Shown in pieces: positions 53,852 through 61,383 of a stretch of DNA of 64,000 bases. How positions within the stretch are numbered: the stretch's first letter is position 1; every line of letters starts with the position of its first letter. Origin of the DNA: Devosia sp. (lineage in GTDB: Bacteria; Pseudomonadota; Alphaproteobacteria; Rhizobiales; Devosiaceae); NCBI RefSeq assembly GCF_024707125.1, contig NZ_JANQAH010000011.1, positions 682,001 through 746,000 of the forward strand, given 5' to 3'. A program made the translations under genes and the position numbers. The notes beneath the pieces were generated by a model. That model did not search any database. It saw nothing but the letters and a program-made list of their open reading frames with translations, and had not been told where the DNA came from.

Positions 53852-54604
53852 ATGGCCAATGACCCCATCCATCAGTTCGTCGTCGAACCGATCTTCCCGC
53901 TGAGCCCGATCGCCGGGCACGATTTCAGCTTCACCAATGCGTCTGCCTATATGCTGCTCACCGTAGCAGTCGCCGGCGGCTTCATGGTGCAGGCGGGGTA
54001 CAAGAAGGCATTGCTGCCCGGCCGCCTGCAGGTAGCCGGCGAGATGCTTTACAAGGCCATCGAAAGTCTCGTCATCTCGATCATCGGCAAGGAGGGAATG
54101 CGGTTTTTCCCGCTGGTCTTCTCGCTCTTCAGCTTCATCCTCGTCGCCAACATGATCGGCATGTTCCCCTATGCCTTCACCGTCACCGCACAGATCGTGG
54201 TGACGGCCGCCCTGGCTCTCTTGGTCTTCGCTGTCGTCACCCTCTACGGTCTCGTGAAGCATGGCCCAAAATTCTTCGGCCTCTTCATGCCCAGCGGCCT
54301 ACCCCTCTATCTGGCGCCCGTCATCGTCCCCATCGAGATCATTTCCTATATCTCCCGCCCCATCAGCCATTCCGTGCGTCTTTTCGCTGTCATGCTGGCC
54401 GGCCACATCACGCTAAAAGTGTTCGCTGGCTTCGTCGTCGACCTGTCGGCCCTTGGCCCCTTCGGCATTGCCCTGGCCGTCGCTCCAATGATCATGACCG
54501 TGGCCATTACCGCGCTGGAACTGCTGATGTCGGTGATCCAGGCCTATGTCTTCACGCTTCTCACCTGCATGTATCTCAACGACGCCATGCACCCCTCCCA
54601 CTAG
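53852..54604 (+). CDS. atpB: ATP synthase Fo subunit a, orphan copy
   Basis: A 250-residue proton-channel subunit. The essential Arg lies in [19 protein letters not shown] and the C-terminal [15 protein letters not shown] helix is intact. Alphaproteobacterial homologues usually read RLFANMLAGH; here the Asn is Val. The gene stands without atpE, atpF or atpF', unlike normal Fo operons, and is preceded by the 58-residue peptide and a riboswitch-like leader. GAGG lies seven bases upstream of ATG 53852. It may be the organism's only atpB moved away, or an extra copy with a special role; the window cannot decide. Confidence 0.93.
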   Translation: MANDPIHQFVVEPIFPLSPIAGHDFSFTNASAYMLLTVAVAGGFMVQAGYKKALLPGRLQVAGEMLYKAIESLVISIIGKEGMRFFPLVFSLFSFILVANMIGMFPYAFTVTAQIVVTAALALLVFAVVTLYGLVKHGPKFFGLFMPSGLPLYLAPVIVPIEIISYISRPISHSVRLFAVMLAGHITLKVFAGFVVDLSALGPFGIALAVAPMIMTVAITALELLMSVIQAYVFTLLTCMYLNDAMHPSH

Positions 54605-54619
54605 CGCGAGCTTGCTATC

Positions 54620-54650
54620 GGAGGATGGCGAAGGATTTTCTCCATCCTCC
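54620..54650 (+). terminator. Hairpin terminator after atpB
   Basis: GGAGGATGG and CCATCCTCC form a 9-bp stem 15 bases after the stop, followed by TTCATT. It closes the atpB unit, confirming that no further Fo genes follow. Confidence 0.65.
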
Positions 54651-54682
54651 TTCATTGCAGAAAAGCTGCTGCGGATTCCGCG

Positions 54683-54711
54683 CTGAAAACGCAATCGACA
54701 ATGTCTATAAA
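54683..54711 (+). promoter_or_regulatory. Promoter candidate for the 49-residue peptide/LLM operon
   Basis: CTGAAA and TATAAA are spaced by 17 bp, 38 bases before ATG 54749, in an AT-rich stretch. Confidence 0.4.
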
Positions 54712-54748
54712 TTGACTAGGTTTTCATCTCTCAAACCGAGGTGATCCC

Positions 54749-54898
54749 ATGGCTGCCTTCCAGACCGGTAATCCCCGAATTCTCACCAGCGCCCGCTCTG
54801 CCTTTCATCGGCGCGCGGTCGAGTGGCTCGTGCTCGCGGCTGCGAGCGTGGCGTTCCTGTTTTCACTCGGCATCGCCTTCGGCCTCATCAGCGGCTGA
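54749..54898 (+). CDS. 49-residue single-helix membrane peptide
   Basis: MAAFQTGNPRILTSARSAFH followed by RRAVEWLVLAAASVAFLF and SLGIAFGLISG predicts a basic cytoplasmic stretch and one membrane helix. GAGGTG lies five bases upstream of the ATG. No known family. It starts the unit that continues with the flavin-dependent monooxygenase 21 bases later. Confidence 0.6.
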   Translation: MAAFQTGNPRILTSARSAFHRRAVEWLVLAAASVAFLFSLGIAFGLISG

Positions 54899-54919
54899 GC
54901 CAGTCTCCAGGAGTTTTGG

Positions 54920-56020
54920 ATGGCAGCGGAATTCATCGGTCACACCTCCAATAGGGAAGGGTCCGACATCGTCCCCACGACGGGTCCCGTCATCGACAAG
55001 ACCTATATTCGCAACCACGTGCAGGCAGCCGAAGCCGCGGGCATCGACCGCCTGCTGATCGGCCAGTTCGCGCAGTGGCCGGACAATAACCAGATCGCCG
55101 CCTATGTCTTCGGCCAGCCCGAACGCATTGGCGCTCTCCTTGCCCATCGCCCCGGCCTGATGGCGCCGACCCTCGGCGCGCGGCAATTGGCGACGCTCGA
55201 CCAGTTTTCCGAAGGCCGCGTCTGGGTCCATATCATCACCGGCGGCTCCGATGCCGACCAGGCCCGCGATGGCGATTTCGAGGATCACGACACCCGCTAT
55301 GCCCGCACCGACGAATATATCGAAGTGCTCAAAAAGGTCTGGGAAAGCGACGCGCCTTTCGACCATGAGGGACGCTTCTACAAGTTCAAGGGCGCCTTCA
55401 GCCAGGTAAAGCCATTCCAGAAACCGCGCATTCCCATCTCCTTCGGTGGTTCGTCGGATGCAGCGATCGCGGTGGCTGGCAAGCATGCCGATATCTACGC
55501 GCTCTGGGGCGAACCGCTTGATGGCACGCGCGAAACCATTGCCAAGGTGCGTGCCGCTGCCGTTGCCAATGGCCGCGATCCATCCGAAATCCGCTTCACC
55601 CTCGCCTTCCGCACCATCGTCGCGGATACCGAGGACCAAGCTTGGTCCAACGCCGCCGAAATCCTTGAAAAGGTGAAGGCTGGCGTGGCGCGACAGGCTG
55701 GCGGCAATGGCGAAAAGCTGCCGAGCAATGTCGGCTCGGTGCGTCTGCGCGAAGCCGCCAAGCGCGGCAAGGTGCTCGATAAACGGCTCTGGACGGAAGT
55801 CGCCGAAGCCAGTGGCGCCGGGGGCAATTCCACCGCACTGGTCGGCACGCCCGAGCAGGTCGCCGAAGCCATTCTCGACTACTACGACGCCGGCATTTCC
55901 AACTTCCTCGTCCGCGGCTTCTACCCCACCGCTGATACCGTCACCTATGGCCGCGATGTCGTACCGCTGGTCAAGGCCGGCATTGCCGAACGCGAAGCCC
56001 GCAAGGTTGCAGCAGAATGA
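54920..56020 (+). CDS. LLM-class flavin-dependent monooxygenase, SsuD-like
   Basis: A 366-residue bacterial-luciferase-like TIM barrel. The family segments are ALLAHRPGLMAPTLGARQLA, LDQFSEGRVWVHIITGGS, EYIEVLKKVWESDAPFDHEG and PRIPISFGGSSDAAI. It uses FMNH2 from a separate reductase and O2 to oxidise small substrates, in SsuD alkanesulfonates. No flavin reductase or sulfonate transporter is adjacent. The stop overlaps the amidohydrolase start by four bases. Confidence 0.92.
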   Translation: MAAEFIGHTSNREGSDIVPTTGPVIDKTYIRNHVQAAEAAGIDRLLIGQFAQWPDNNQIAAYVFGQPERIGALLAHRPGLMAPTLGARQLATLDQFSEGRVWVHIITGGSDADQARDGDFEDHDTRYARTDEYIEVLKKVWESDAPFDHEGRFYKFKGAFSQVKPFQKPRIPISFGGSSDAAIAVAGKHADIYALWGEPLDGTRETIAKVRAAAVANGRDPSEIRFTLAFRTIVADTEDQAWSNAAEILEKVKAGVARQAGGNGEKLPSNVGSVRLREAAKRGKVLDKRLWTEVAEASGAGGNSTALVGTPEQVAEAILDYYDAGISNFLVRGFYPTADTVTYGRDVVPLVKAGIAEREARKVAAE

Positions 56021-56970
56021 GCGCTCCCTTCGATATCGTCGACATCCATACCCATCTCTGGCCGCCCGCCTGGGGTCCGGGCGGCAAATTCGCCAAACCT
56101 GCCGGTGGGTTCTCGCCCGAAATCTACCGCAAGATCACGACCCCATCAGCGCTGGTCGATGAGTTCAAATCCGCCGGCGTCTCGCTCGCTGTCGTCACCG
56201 CCACCGTTGAAAGCCTCTTTGGCGCCGAAGGTCCGGTCGATTTTGCCGGCATTGCCGAAGCCAATGATTGGCTGGCAAGCCTTGTCGCCGCCGAGCCATC
56301 ACTGGCCGCCTTCGCGGTCACCGATGTTTTTGCGGGTGAGGAAGGCGCGGCGGAAGCCGAACGCGCCATCGTGGACCTCGGCCTTTCAGGCCTCGTCATC
56401 GACTCCTCGCGAAATGGCAAATTCCTCGCCGATCCATCGGCCCGGCCGACGCTCGAAGTCGCTGCGCGTCACCGCGTCCCGGTCTTTGTCCATCCGGTCG
56501 CCCATCCCAATTCCGAGGTGCTGATCTCAGGCGCCGGAATGCTGGGGAACTCGCTTGGCCGCGGCCTGATGAATGGCGTGGCTTTCCTCTCCATCATCCA
56601 GTCGAGCATTCTCGATGAGCTGCCGGACCTGCACCTGATCTTTGCAACGCTCGGCCTTGGCGGCATCGTACAGGCAGCGCGCGGCGGCATTTACGGTCGC
56701 ACTGAACGCCAAAAACGGCCCCGACCGAACATCTATTTCGACACCATGGGCGCCGATCCCGCCATCGTCCGCACGCTGACCGGCTTTTTCGGCGCCGACC
56801 GCGTGCTGGCCGGCACCGACTGGCCGATCCTGCCGGCGCTGCAGGCCGAGAGTCTTGCCACGAGCCTTGCCGAAGCCGGGCTCAACGATGCCGAACAGCG
56901 CCTGGTCGCGGGCGGCAATGCGCGTCGCCTGCTCGCCTTGCGCGCAGCAAAAGCCGAGGCCGCGGAGTAG
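56017..56970 (+). CDS. Amidohydrolase-family metal-dependent hydrolase
   Basis: A 317-residue amidohydrolase-2 barrel. The metal motif HTHLWPP lies near residue 11; further expected ligands are the His in VFVHPVAHP and the Asp in LAGTDWPILPAL. Family members hydrolyse or decarboxylate acids such as ACMS. Its strict ATGA coupling to the LLM monooxygenase suggests the two enzymes act in sequence on one substrate, such as oxidation followed by ring or amide cleavage. Confidence 0.9.
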   Translation: MSAPFDIVDIHTHLWPPAWGPGGKFAKPAGGFSPEIYRKITTPSALVDEFKSAGVSLAVVTATVESLFGAEGPVDFAGIAEANDWLASLVAAEPSLAAFAVTDVFAGEEGAAEAERAIVDLGLSGLVIDSSRNGKFLADPSARPTLEVAARHRVPVFVHPVAHPNSEVLISGAGMLGNSLGRGLMNGVAFLSIIQSSILDELPDLHLIFATLGLGGIVQAARGGIYGRTERQKRPRPNIYFDTMGADPAIVRTLTGFFGADRVLAGTDWPILPALQAESLATSLAEAGLNDAEQRLVAGGNARRLLALRAAKAEAAE

Positions 56971-57014
56971 CTCCGCGGCTTGCTCGCCGGACGAATTGAC
57001 TGTAAACGTTGCGC

Positions 57015-57983
57015 ATGAATCACAATTCGTCCGCCACCACCGATGCGCTGAGCGAAGTCCTGCAGGATTTTCGCTTGAGCGGCGTCAATTATGGCCGCTG
57101 CGAGCTGCGCCATCCCTGGAGCATCAGTTTTCCCAAGCAGCCACTGCTGCGCTTTCATTTCGTCAGCAAAGGCCCCTGCTGGGTGCATACGGAGGCCGAG
57201 GGCTGGCAGGAGCTGGGTGCGGGCGACCTGATCCTCTTACCACAGGGCGTGGAACATCGCCTCGCGAGCTCCCCCAGCGTCACCGAAAACTCCCTCTCGG
57301 CCTGTCAGGTAACCGGGCATGGCGGCAATGTCTGCGAAGTGGTGCAGCAGGGCGATGGCGATGTCAGCATGATTTTCTGCGGCTCCATGGCGCTCGGCGC
57401 CTATGCTCTGCATCCGCTGATCAGCCTCATGCCGTCCATCATCCGGGGCTGCGATGTCGCAACCCACGACCCCATGGTCAATCCGCTGCTCGAAGCCATG
57501 GCTATTGAAGCCAGCCAACCGCGCATGGGCAGCGCCACGATCCTGTCGCGCATGGCCGATCTGCTCACCGCCCGGCTGATCCGCTGCTGGGTAAAGAGCC
57601 ACGACACCTCCGCCACTGGCTGGCTCGCCGCCATCCGCGACCCCCACATCGGCCGAGCCCTCGTCGCCATGCACCGCGACCCCGGCGCCAATTGGACACT
57701 GGAAAGCCTTGCGGGAACCGCCGGGCAATCGCGCTCGATCTTCGCGGAACGTTTCAGCGCCATTTTAGGAGAAGGCGCCGCGCGCTACCTGACCCGCCTC
57801 CGCATGCAATTGGCGCAGGAATGGCTGGGGCAGAGCGGCATGCCGGTCGCCGAAGTGGCGTCCAAACTCGGCTACGAATCCGAAGCCAGCTTTGCCCGCG
57901 CCTTCAAGCGCGTCACCAGCGCTTCCCCCGGCGCGGTTCGCCGCAGCGCTTCCGGACGAATTGATATGGAATTCGGATTTTAG
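57015..57983 (+). CDS. AraC family transcriptional regulator with cupin domain
   Basis: A 322-residue regulator. The N-terminal half is a cupin_6-type sensor (LLRFHFVSKGPCWVHTEAEG; LILLPQGVEHRL). The C-terminal AraC DNA-binding domain has two HTHs: WTLESLAGTAGQSRSIFAER and PVAEVASKLGYESEASFARA then FKRVTSASPGAVR. It precedes an MFS exporter on the same strand by 58 bases and probably regulates it, as in many AraC-MFS pairs. Confidence 0.92.
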   Translation: MNHNSSATTDALSEVLQDFRLSGVNYGRCELRHPWSISFPKQPLLRFHFVSKGPCWVHTEAEGWQELGAGDLILLPQGVEHRLASSPSVTENSLSACQVTGHGGNVCEVVQQGDGDVSMIFCGSMALGAYALHPLISLMPSIIRGCDVATHDPMVNPLLEAMAIEASQPRMGSATILSRMADLLTARLIRCWVKSHDTSATGWLAAIRDPHIGRALVAMHRDPGANWTLESLAGTAGQSRSIFAERFSAILGEGAARYLTRLRMQLAQEWLGQSGMPVAEVASKLGYESEASFARAFKRVTSASPGAVRRSASGRIDMEFGF

Positions 57984-58041
57984 GACACATATCGTCTTTT
58001 GGATCCTGTCTATGAACGTCTCCCGATCTGGAGACCTTTTC

Positions 58042-59247
58042 ATGACTGACACTTCAATTTCCGCGGGCCTCGCCACCGACACTTCCGCCTCAACCGGCTG
58101 GAGCGCCAAGACCTGGCTCGCCATGCTCGGCATGCTTGCCACGAGCTTCGCGCTGGTATCGGCCGAATTCCTGCCAGCAGGGCTTCTCACCCCCATGGCC
58201 CGCGACCTCGGTATCAGCGAAGGCATGGCGGGCCAGGTGGTCACGGTGACCGCCATGGTCGGCGCCCTCGCCGCCCTCTTCAGCAATGTCCTCATCGGCC
58301 GGATCAACCGCAAGACGGTGCTGGTCGGCCTTAGCGCCCTTGCCATTGCCTCCAATCTGCTGGCCACCTTCGCCACCGATTTCTGGGTGCTGCTGATTGG
58401 TCGCGCGGGTCTCGGCATCGCGCTCAGCGCCTTCTGGGCCCTTTCCGTTGCCGTGGTCGCACGACTCGTTGGCACCGGCGCCATCGGCCGTGGCACGGCC
58501 ATGGTCAGCCTCGGCGTGTCCCTCGCTACCATCGCCGCCCCGTCCATGGGCGCCCTGATCGGCGATTGGCTCGGCTGGCGCAGCGCCATGGGTCTCACCG
58601 CCGCCCTCTCCGGCCTGGCCCTCATCCTGCAACTCGTCGGCCTTCCCAGCATGCCCGCCTCGGCCGGCAACAGCATGGGCGACATGGTGCGCCTGCTAAA
58701 ACGCCGCGGCGTGCAGCTGGGGATGCTCGCCATCATCCTGCTCATGGCTGGCCACATGACCGGTTCGGTCTATGTGCGCCCCTTCCTCGAACAGGTGACG
58801 GGCCTTGAAACCGGCATGATCGCCCTCGTGCTCGCCGGCTTCGGCGCCGCCGCGGTGCTGGGCACGATTGCCGGCGGCAAGCTCGCCGACATCGACGCCA
58901 GCCGCGCGCTGGCAACGACGGGCGGCATCATGGCCCTGGCCGCGCTCGCCCTCGTCCTTTGGGGTAATCAGATCGCCGCCGCCTTCACCTTCGCCGCGCT
59001 CTGGGGTTTTGCCTTCGGCATGGCGCCTGTCGCCCTCCAGGCCAACCTTTCGCGCTCGGCCACCGATGCGCTGGAAAGCTCAGGCAGCCTAATGGTGGTC
59101 TCCTTCCAGGTCGCCATCATGACCGGCGCCCTGGTGGGCGGCTATATCGTCGACACCTATTCGGCAGTTGCCAATCTCATGGTCACAGCACTTCTGGCCG
59201 GACTCACGCTGGTCCTGGCCCTAGTCCAGCCCAAGCCCAAGCGCTGA
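58042..59247 (+). CDS. MFS efflux transporter (DHA1, AraJ/YdhP-like)
   Basis: A 401-residue 12-helix transporter. Motif D/E-type EFLPAGLLTPMARDLGISEG marks the DHA1 AraJ-like group; NVLIGRINRKTVLVGL is motif A and GVSLATIAAPSMGALIGDWL is a motif-C-like segment. GGAGA lies upstream of ATG 58042. It is the second gene after the AraC regulator and ends at a strong terminator. Substrate unknown. Confidence 0.9.
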   Translation: MTDTSISAGLATDTSASTGWSAKTWLAMLGMLATSFALVSAEFLPAGLLTPMARDLGISEGMAGQVVTVTAMVGALAALFSNVLIGRINRKTVLVGLSALAIASNLLATFATDFWVLLIGRAGLGIALSAFWALSVAVVARLVGTGAIGRGTAMVSLGVSLATIAAPSMGALIGDWLGWRSAMGLTAALSGLALILQLVGLPSMPASAGNSMGDMVRLLKRRGVQLGMLAIILLMAGHMTGSVYVRPFLEQVTGLETGMIALVLAGFGAAAVLGTIAGGKLADIDASRALATTGGIMALAALALVLWGNQIAAAFTFAALWGFAFGMAPVALQANLSRSATDALESSGSLMVVSFQVAIMTGALVGGYIVDTYSAVANLMVTALLAGLTLVLALVQPKPKR

Positions 59248-59253
59248 CAAAAC

Positions 59254-59279
59254 AAAGCCGCCCCCAAAGGGCGGCTTTT
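59254..59279. terminator. Terminator after the MFS gene
   Basis: AAAGCCGCCC and GGGCGGCTTTT pair around CCAAA; a T run lies at the plus-strand end and A residues on the other, so it serves the convergent TetR gene too. Confidence 0.8.
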
Positions 59280-59301
59280 CCAACTCTTGCGTCGTGAGTG
59301 T

Positions 59302-59946
59302 CTATCTCTGCCTTGAAGCAAAGGCCCGCAAAAAGGTGCGAACACCAGTCGCGGCCGCCTTTTGCACGGCTTCTCGCGGCGGACGCGTGCAGGGGGCCGT
59401 CGGCAGATCCGCAGAAATCAGCGCCACAAAATGCCGGGCCGCGACACTCGCGTCATCGATCTCAAGATAGCCATTGGCCGCAAGACGGGCAAAACAGCCC
59501 GCAATAATGGGCCAGTCCTGCCCCGGCCCATAGGCCTGCCAGGTCTGCAACAATTCCGGATACCGCCCCGATTCGCGTTCGAGCAGCCAGCGCAGCGCGC
59601 GGCCATCGATATCGCACATGCACGGATCCAGGAGCCGCACCGCAAATTCGGTCAGCGCCGCCTCGACATCATCCGGCCGATCGGGAAACGTCGCCACCGC
59701 CGCCATCAATGAGGCGCTCGAGCGCGCCGTCACATCGCGGATAACGGCGATGACCAATTGTTCCTTGTCGCCCAGATGGTTGTAGACCGTCTGGCGGGAA
59801 ACGCCCGCATCGGCCGCAATGGCGTCGATGCTGATGGCATTGAGCCCGTCGCGCACCACGGCGCGCTTGGCCGCGTCGAGAATGGCACGCAGCTTTCCGG
59901 TAGCCTGCGGGGCAAAAGGCGGCGGGGCGAGGTCGATCGTGGACAT
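59302..59946 (-). CDS. TetR/AcrR family regulator, divergent from the Bcr/CflA pump
   Basis: A 214-residue repressor; the HTH spans ISIDAIAADAGVSRQTVYNH then LGDKEQLVIAVI. The C-terminal domain is TetR_C_7-like (ALRWLLERESGRYPELLQTW). ATG 59946 (MSTIDLAPP) is preferred; an ATG at 59964 adds six residues. It is divergent from the MFS gene at 60131, and the shared gap has two inverted repeats, so it probably represses both. Confidence 0.92.
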   Translation of the reverse strand: MSTIDLAPPPFAPQATGKLRAILDAAKRAVVRDGLNAISIDAIAADAGVSRQTVYNHLGDKEQLVIAVIRDVTARSSASLMAAVATFPDRPDDVEAALTEFAVRLLDPCMCDIDGRALRWLLERESGRYPELLQTWQAYGPGQDWPIIAGCFARLAANGYLEIDDASVAARHFVALISADLPTAPCTRPPREAVQKAAATGVRTFLRAFASRQR

Positions 59947-59985
59947 GCAGAAACCATAGCCCATTCGAGAAAATTAGACAACTGC

Positions 59986-60046
59986 GTCCAAAATATTGGA
60001 CACGACATCTTGACCAACTTTTACACTTGTGTCCAAATCCAAGTGT
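59986..60046. promoter_or_regulatory. Two inverted-repeat operators between tetR and the Bcr/CflA pump
   Basis: GTCCAA-AATA-TTGGAC at 59986-60001 is a near-perfect palindrome. ACACTTG ... CAAGTGT at 60023-60046 is a second dyad whose centre holds another GTCCAA half-site. Both fit a TetR dimer site. Confidence 0.6.
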
Positions 60047-60130
60047 CGCGGCACCTCCCTGCCGCCCCAAATCTTGCTCGAAAACACGCTGACCGCCCGC
60101 CCTTGACGCGGGTCGGAGAGGTATTGCCAA

Positions 60131-61330
60131 ATGAACCCCACCATCCTGCGCGCCGCGCTGGTGCTCGGCCTGCTATCGGCCATCGGCCCCTTCGCCATCG
60201 ATATGTATCTGCCGGCTCTGCCCGCCATTGGCGCCGATCTCGGCGCCGACACGGCCGGCGTCCAGATGAGCCTCATGGCCTTCATGGCCGCCATCGCCGT
60301 TTGCCAGCTCTTTTACGGTCCCATCAGCGACATGGTCGGCCGCAAGCCGCCGCTCTATTTCGGCATGGCGCTTTTTGCCATCGGCGCCGTCGGCTGCGCC
60401 TTCGCTCCGTCCATCGAATGGCTGGTTGCCGCCCGCTTCCTCCAGGGCGTCGGCGCCTGCGCCGCCATGGCCCTGCCCCGCGCCATTGTGCGCGACGGCT
60501 ATACCGGAGCCGATGCCGCCCAGCTGCAGAGCCTCCTCATGCTGGTCTTTTCGGTGTCCCCGATTTTGGCCCCGCTCGCCGGCAGCTTGATCGTCGAATT
60601 CGGCGGCTGGCGCGACATTTTTTGGGCCATTGCCGGCATCGGCGTCCTGGGCCTGCTGCTGGTCGGCTTCAGCCTCAAGGAAACCCGCCCCAGGCATTTG
60701 CGGCTCGATAGCAGCGTTGGCTCGGCCCTGCGCGGCTATGGCCTCCTGCTGCGCGACTGGAATTTCATCGGCCTCTCGATGATCGGCGCCTTCGGCATGT
60801 CGAGCTTCATGGCCTATCTCGCCAATTCCTCCTTCGTGCTGATCGAGCACTATGGGCTCAACCCCACGCTCTATAGCGTGATGTTCTCGATCAATGCCGT
60901 GTCCTTCATCGGCGTCTCCCAGCTCACCGGCGTCCTCACCCGACGCTATGGCCTCAACGCCATCGTGCGCACGGCGGTAACTGGCTATGTCGTCACCATG
61001 CTGGCTCTGGTCGTGATCTACCTCGCCGGCTTCAACCAGTTGCCCGTGCTCGCGACCCTGCTCTTTGTCGGCTACGGCTTCCTCGGCCTCGTCATCCCCA
61101 CGACCGCCGTACTGGCGCTCGATGGTCACGGCGAAATCGCCGGCACCGCCTCGGCCCTGATGGGCACCTTGCAACTTGTCACTGCAGCTGTGGTCATGGG
61201 CGTCGTCGGCAGTTTCTTCGATGGCACGGCCCAGCCCATGGTCATCGGCATCGCCGCCTGCGCCGCCATCGCCTTCGTCCTGACGCGCCTGACCCTCAGG
61301 ATCGACCCGCAGCCAGTTGCCGCCGAATAA
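60131..61330 (+). CDS. Bcr/CflA family multidrug efflux MFS transporter
   Basis: A 399-residue 12-helix pump. Family motifs are ATG-proximal AIGPFAIDMYLPALPAIGAD, QLFYGPISDMVGRKPPLYFG (motif A), and RFLQGVGACAAMALPRAIVR, followed by LAPLAGSLIVEFGGWRDIFW (motif C). It exports antibiotics such as bicyclomycin or chloramphenicol in homologues. It is divergent from the TetR gene. Its 3' end is convergent with the CocE-like hydrolase. Confidence 0.93.
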   Translation: MNPTILRAALVLGLLSAIGPFAIDMYLPALPAIGADLGADTAGVQMSLMAFMAAIAVCQLFYGPISDMVGRKPPLYFGMALFAIGAVGCAFAPSIEWLVAARFLQGVGACAAMALPRAIVRDGYTGADAAQLQSLLMLVFSVSPILAPLAGSLIVEFGGWRDIFWAIAGIGVLGLLLVGFSLKETRPRHLRLDSSVGSALRGYGLLLRDWNFIGLSMIGAFGMSSFMAYLANSSFVLIEHYGLNPTLYSVMFSINAVSFIGVSQLTGVLTRRYGLNAIVRTAVTGYVVTMLALVVIYLAGFNQLPVLATLLFVGYGFLGLVIPTTAVLALDGHGEIAGTASALMGTLQLVTAAVVMGVVGSFFDGTAQPMVIGIAACAAIAFVLTRLTLRIDPQPVAAE

Positions 61331-61383
61331 TTGGCCGTCCAGTTTCGGCCTCGCCAGAACGGGCGAGGCCGAAAGTCGTTTGC

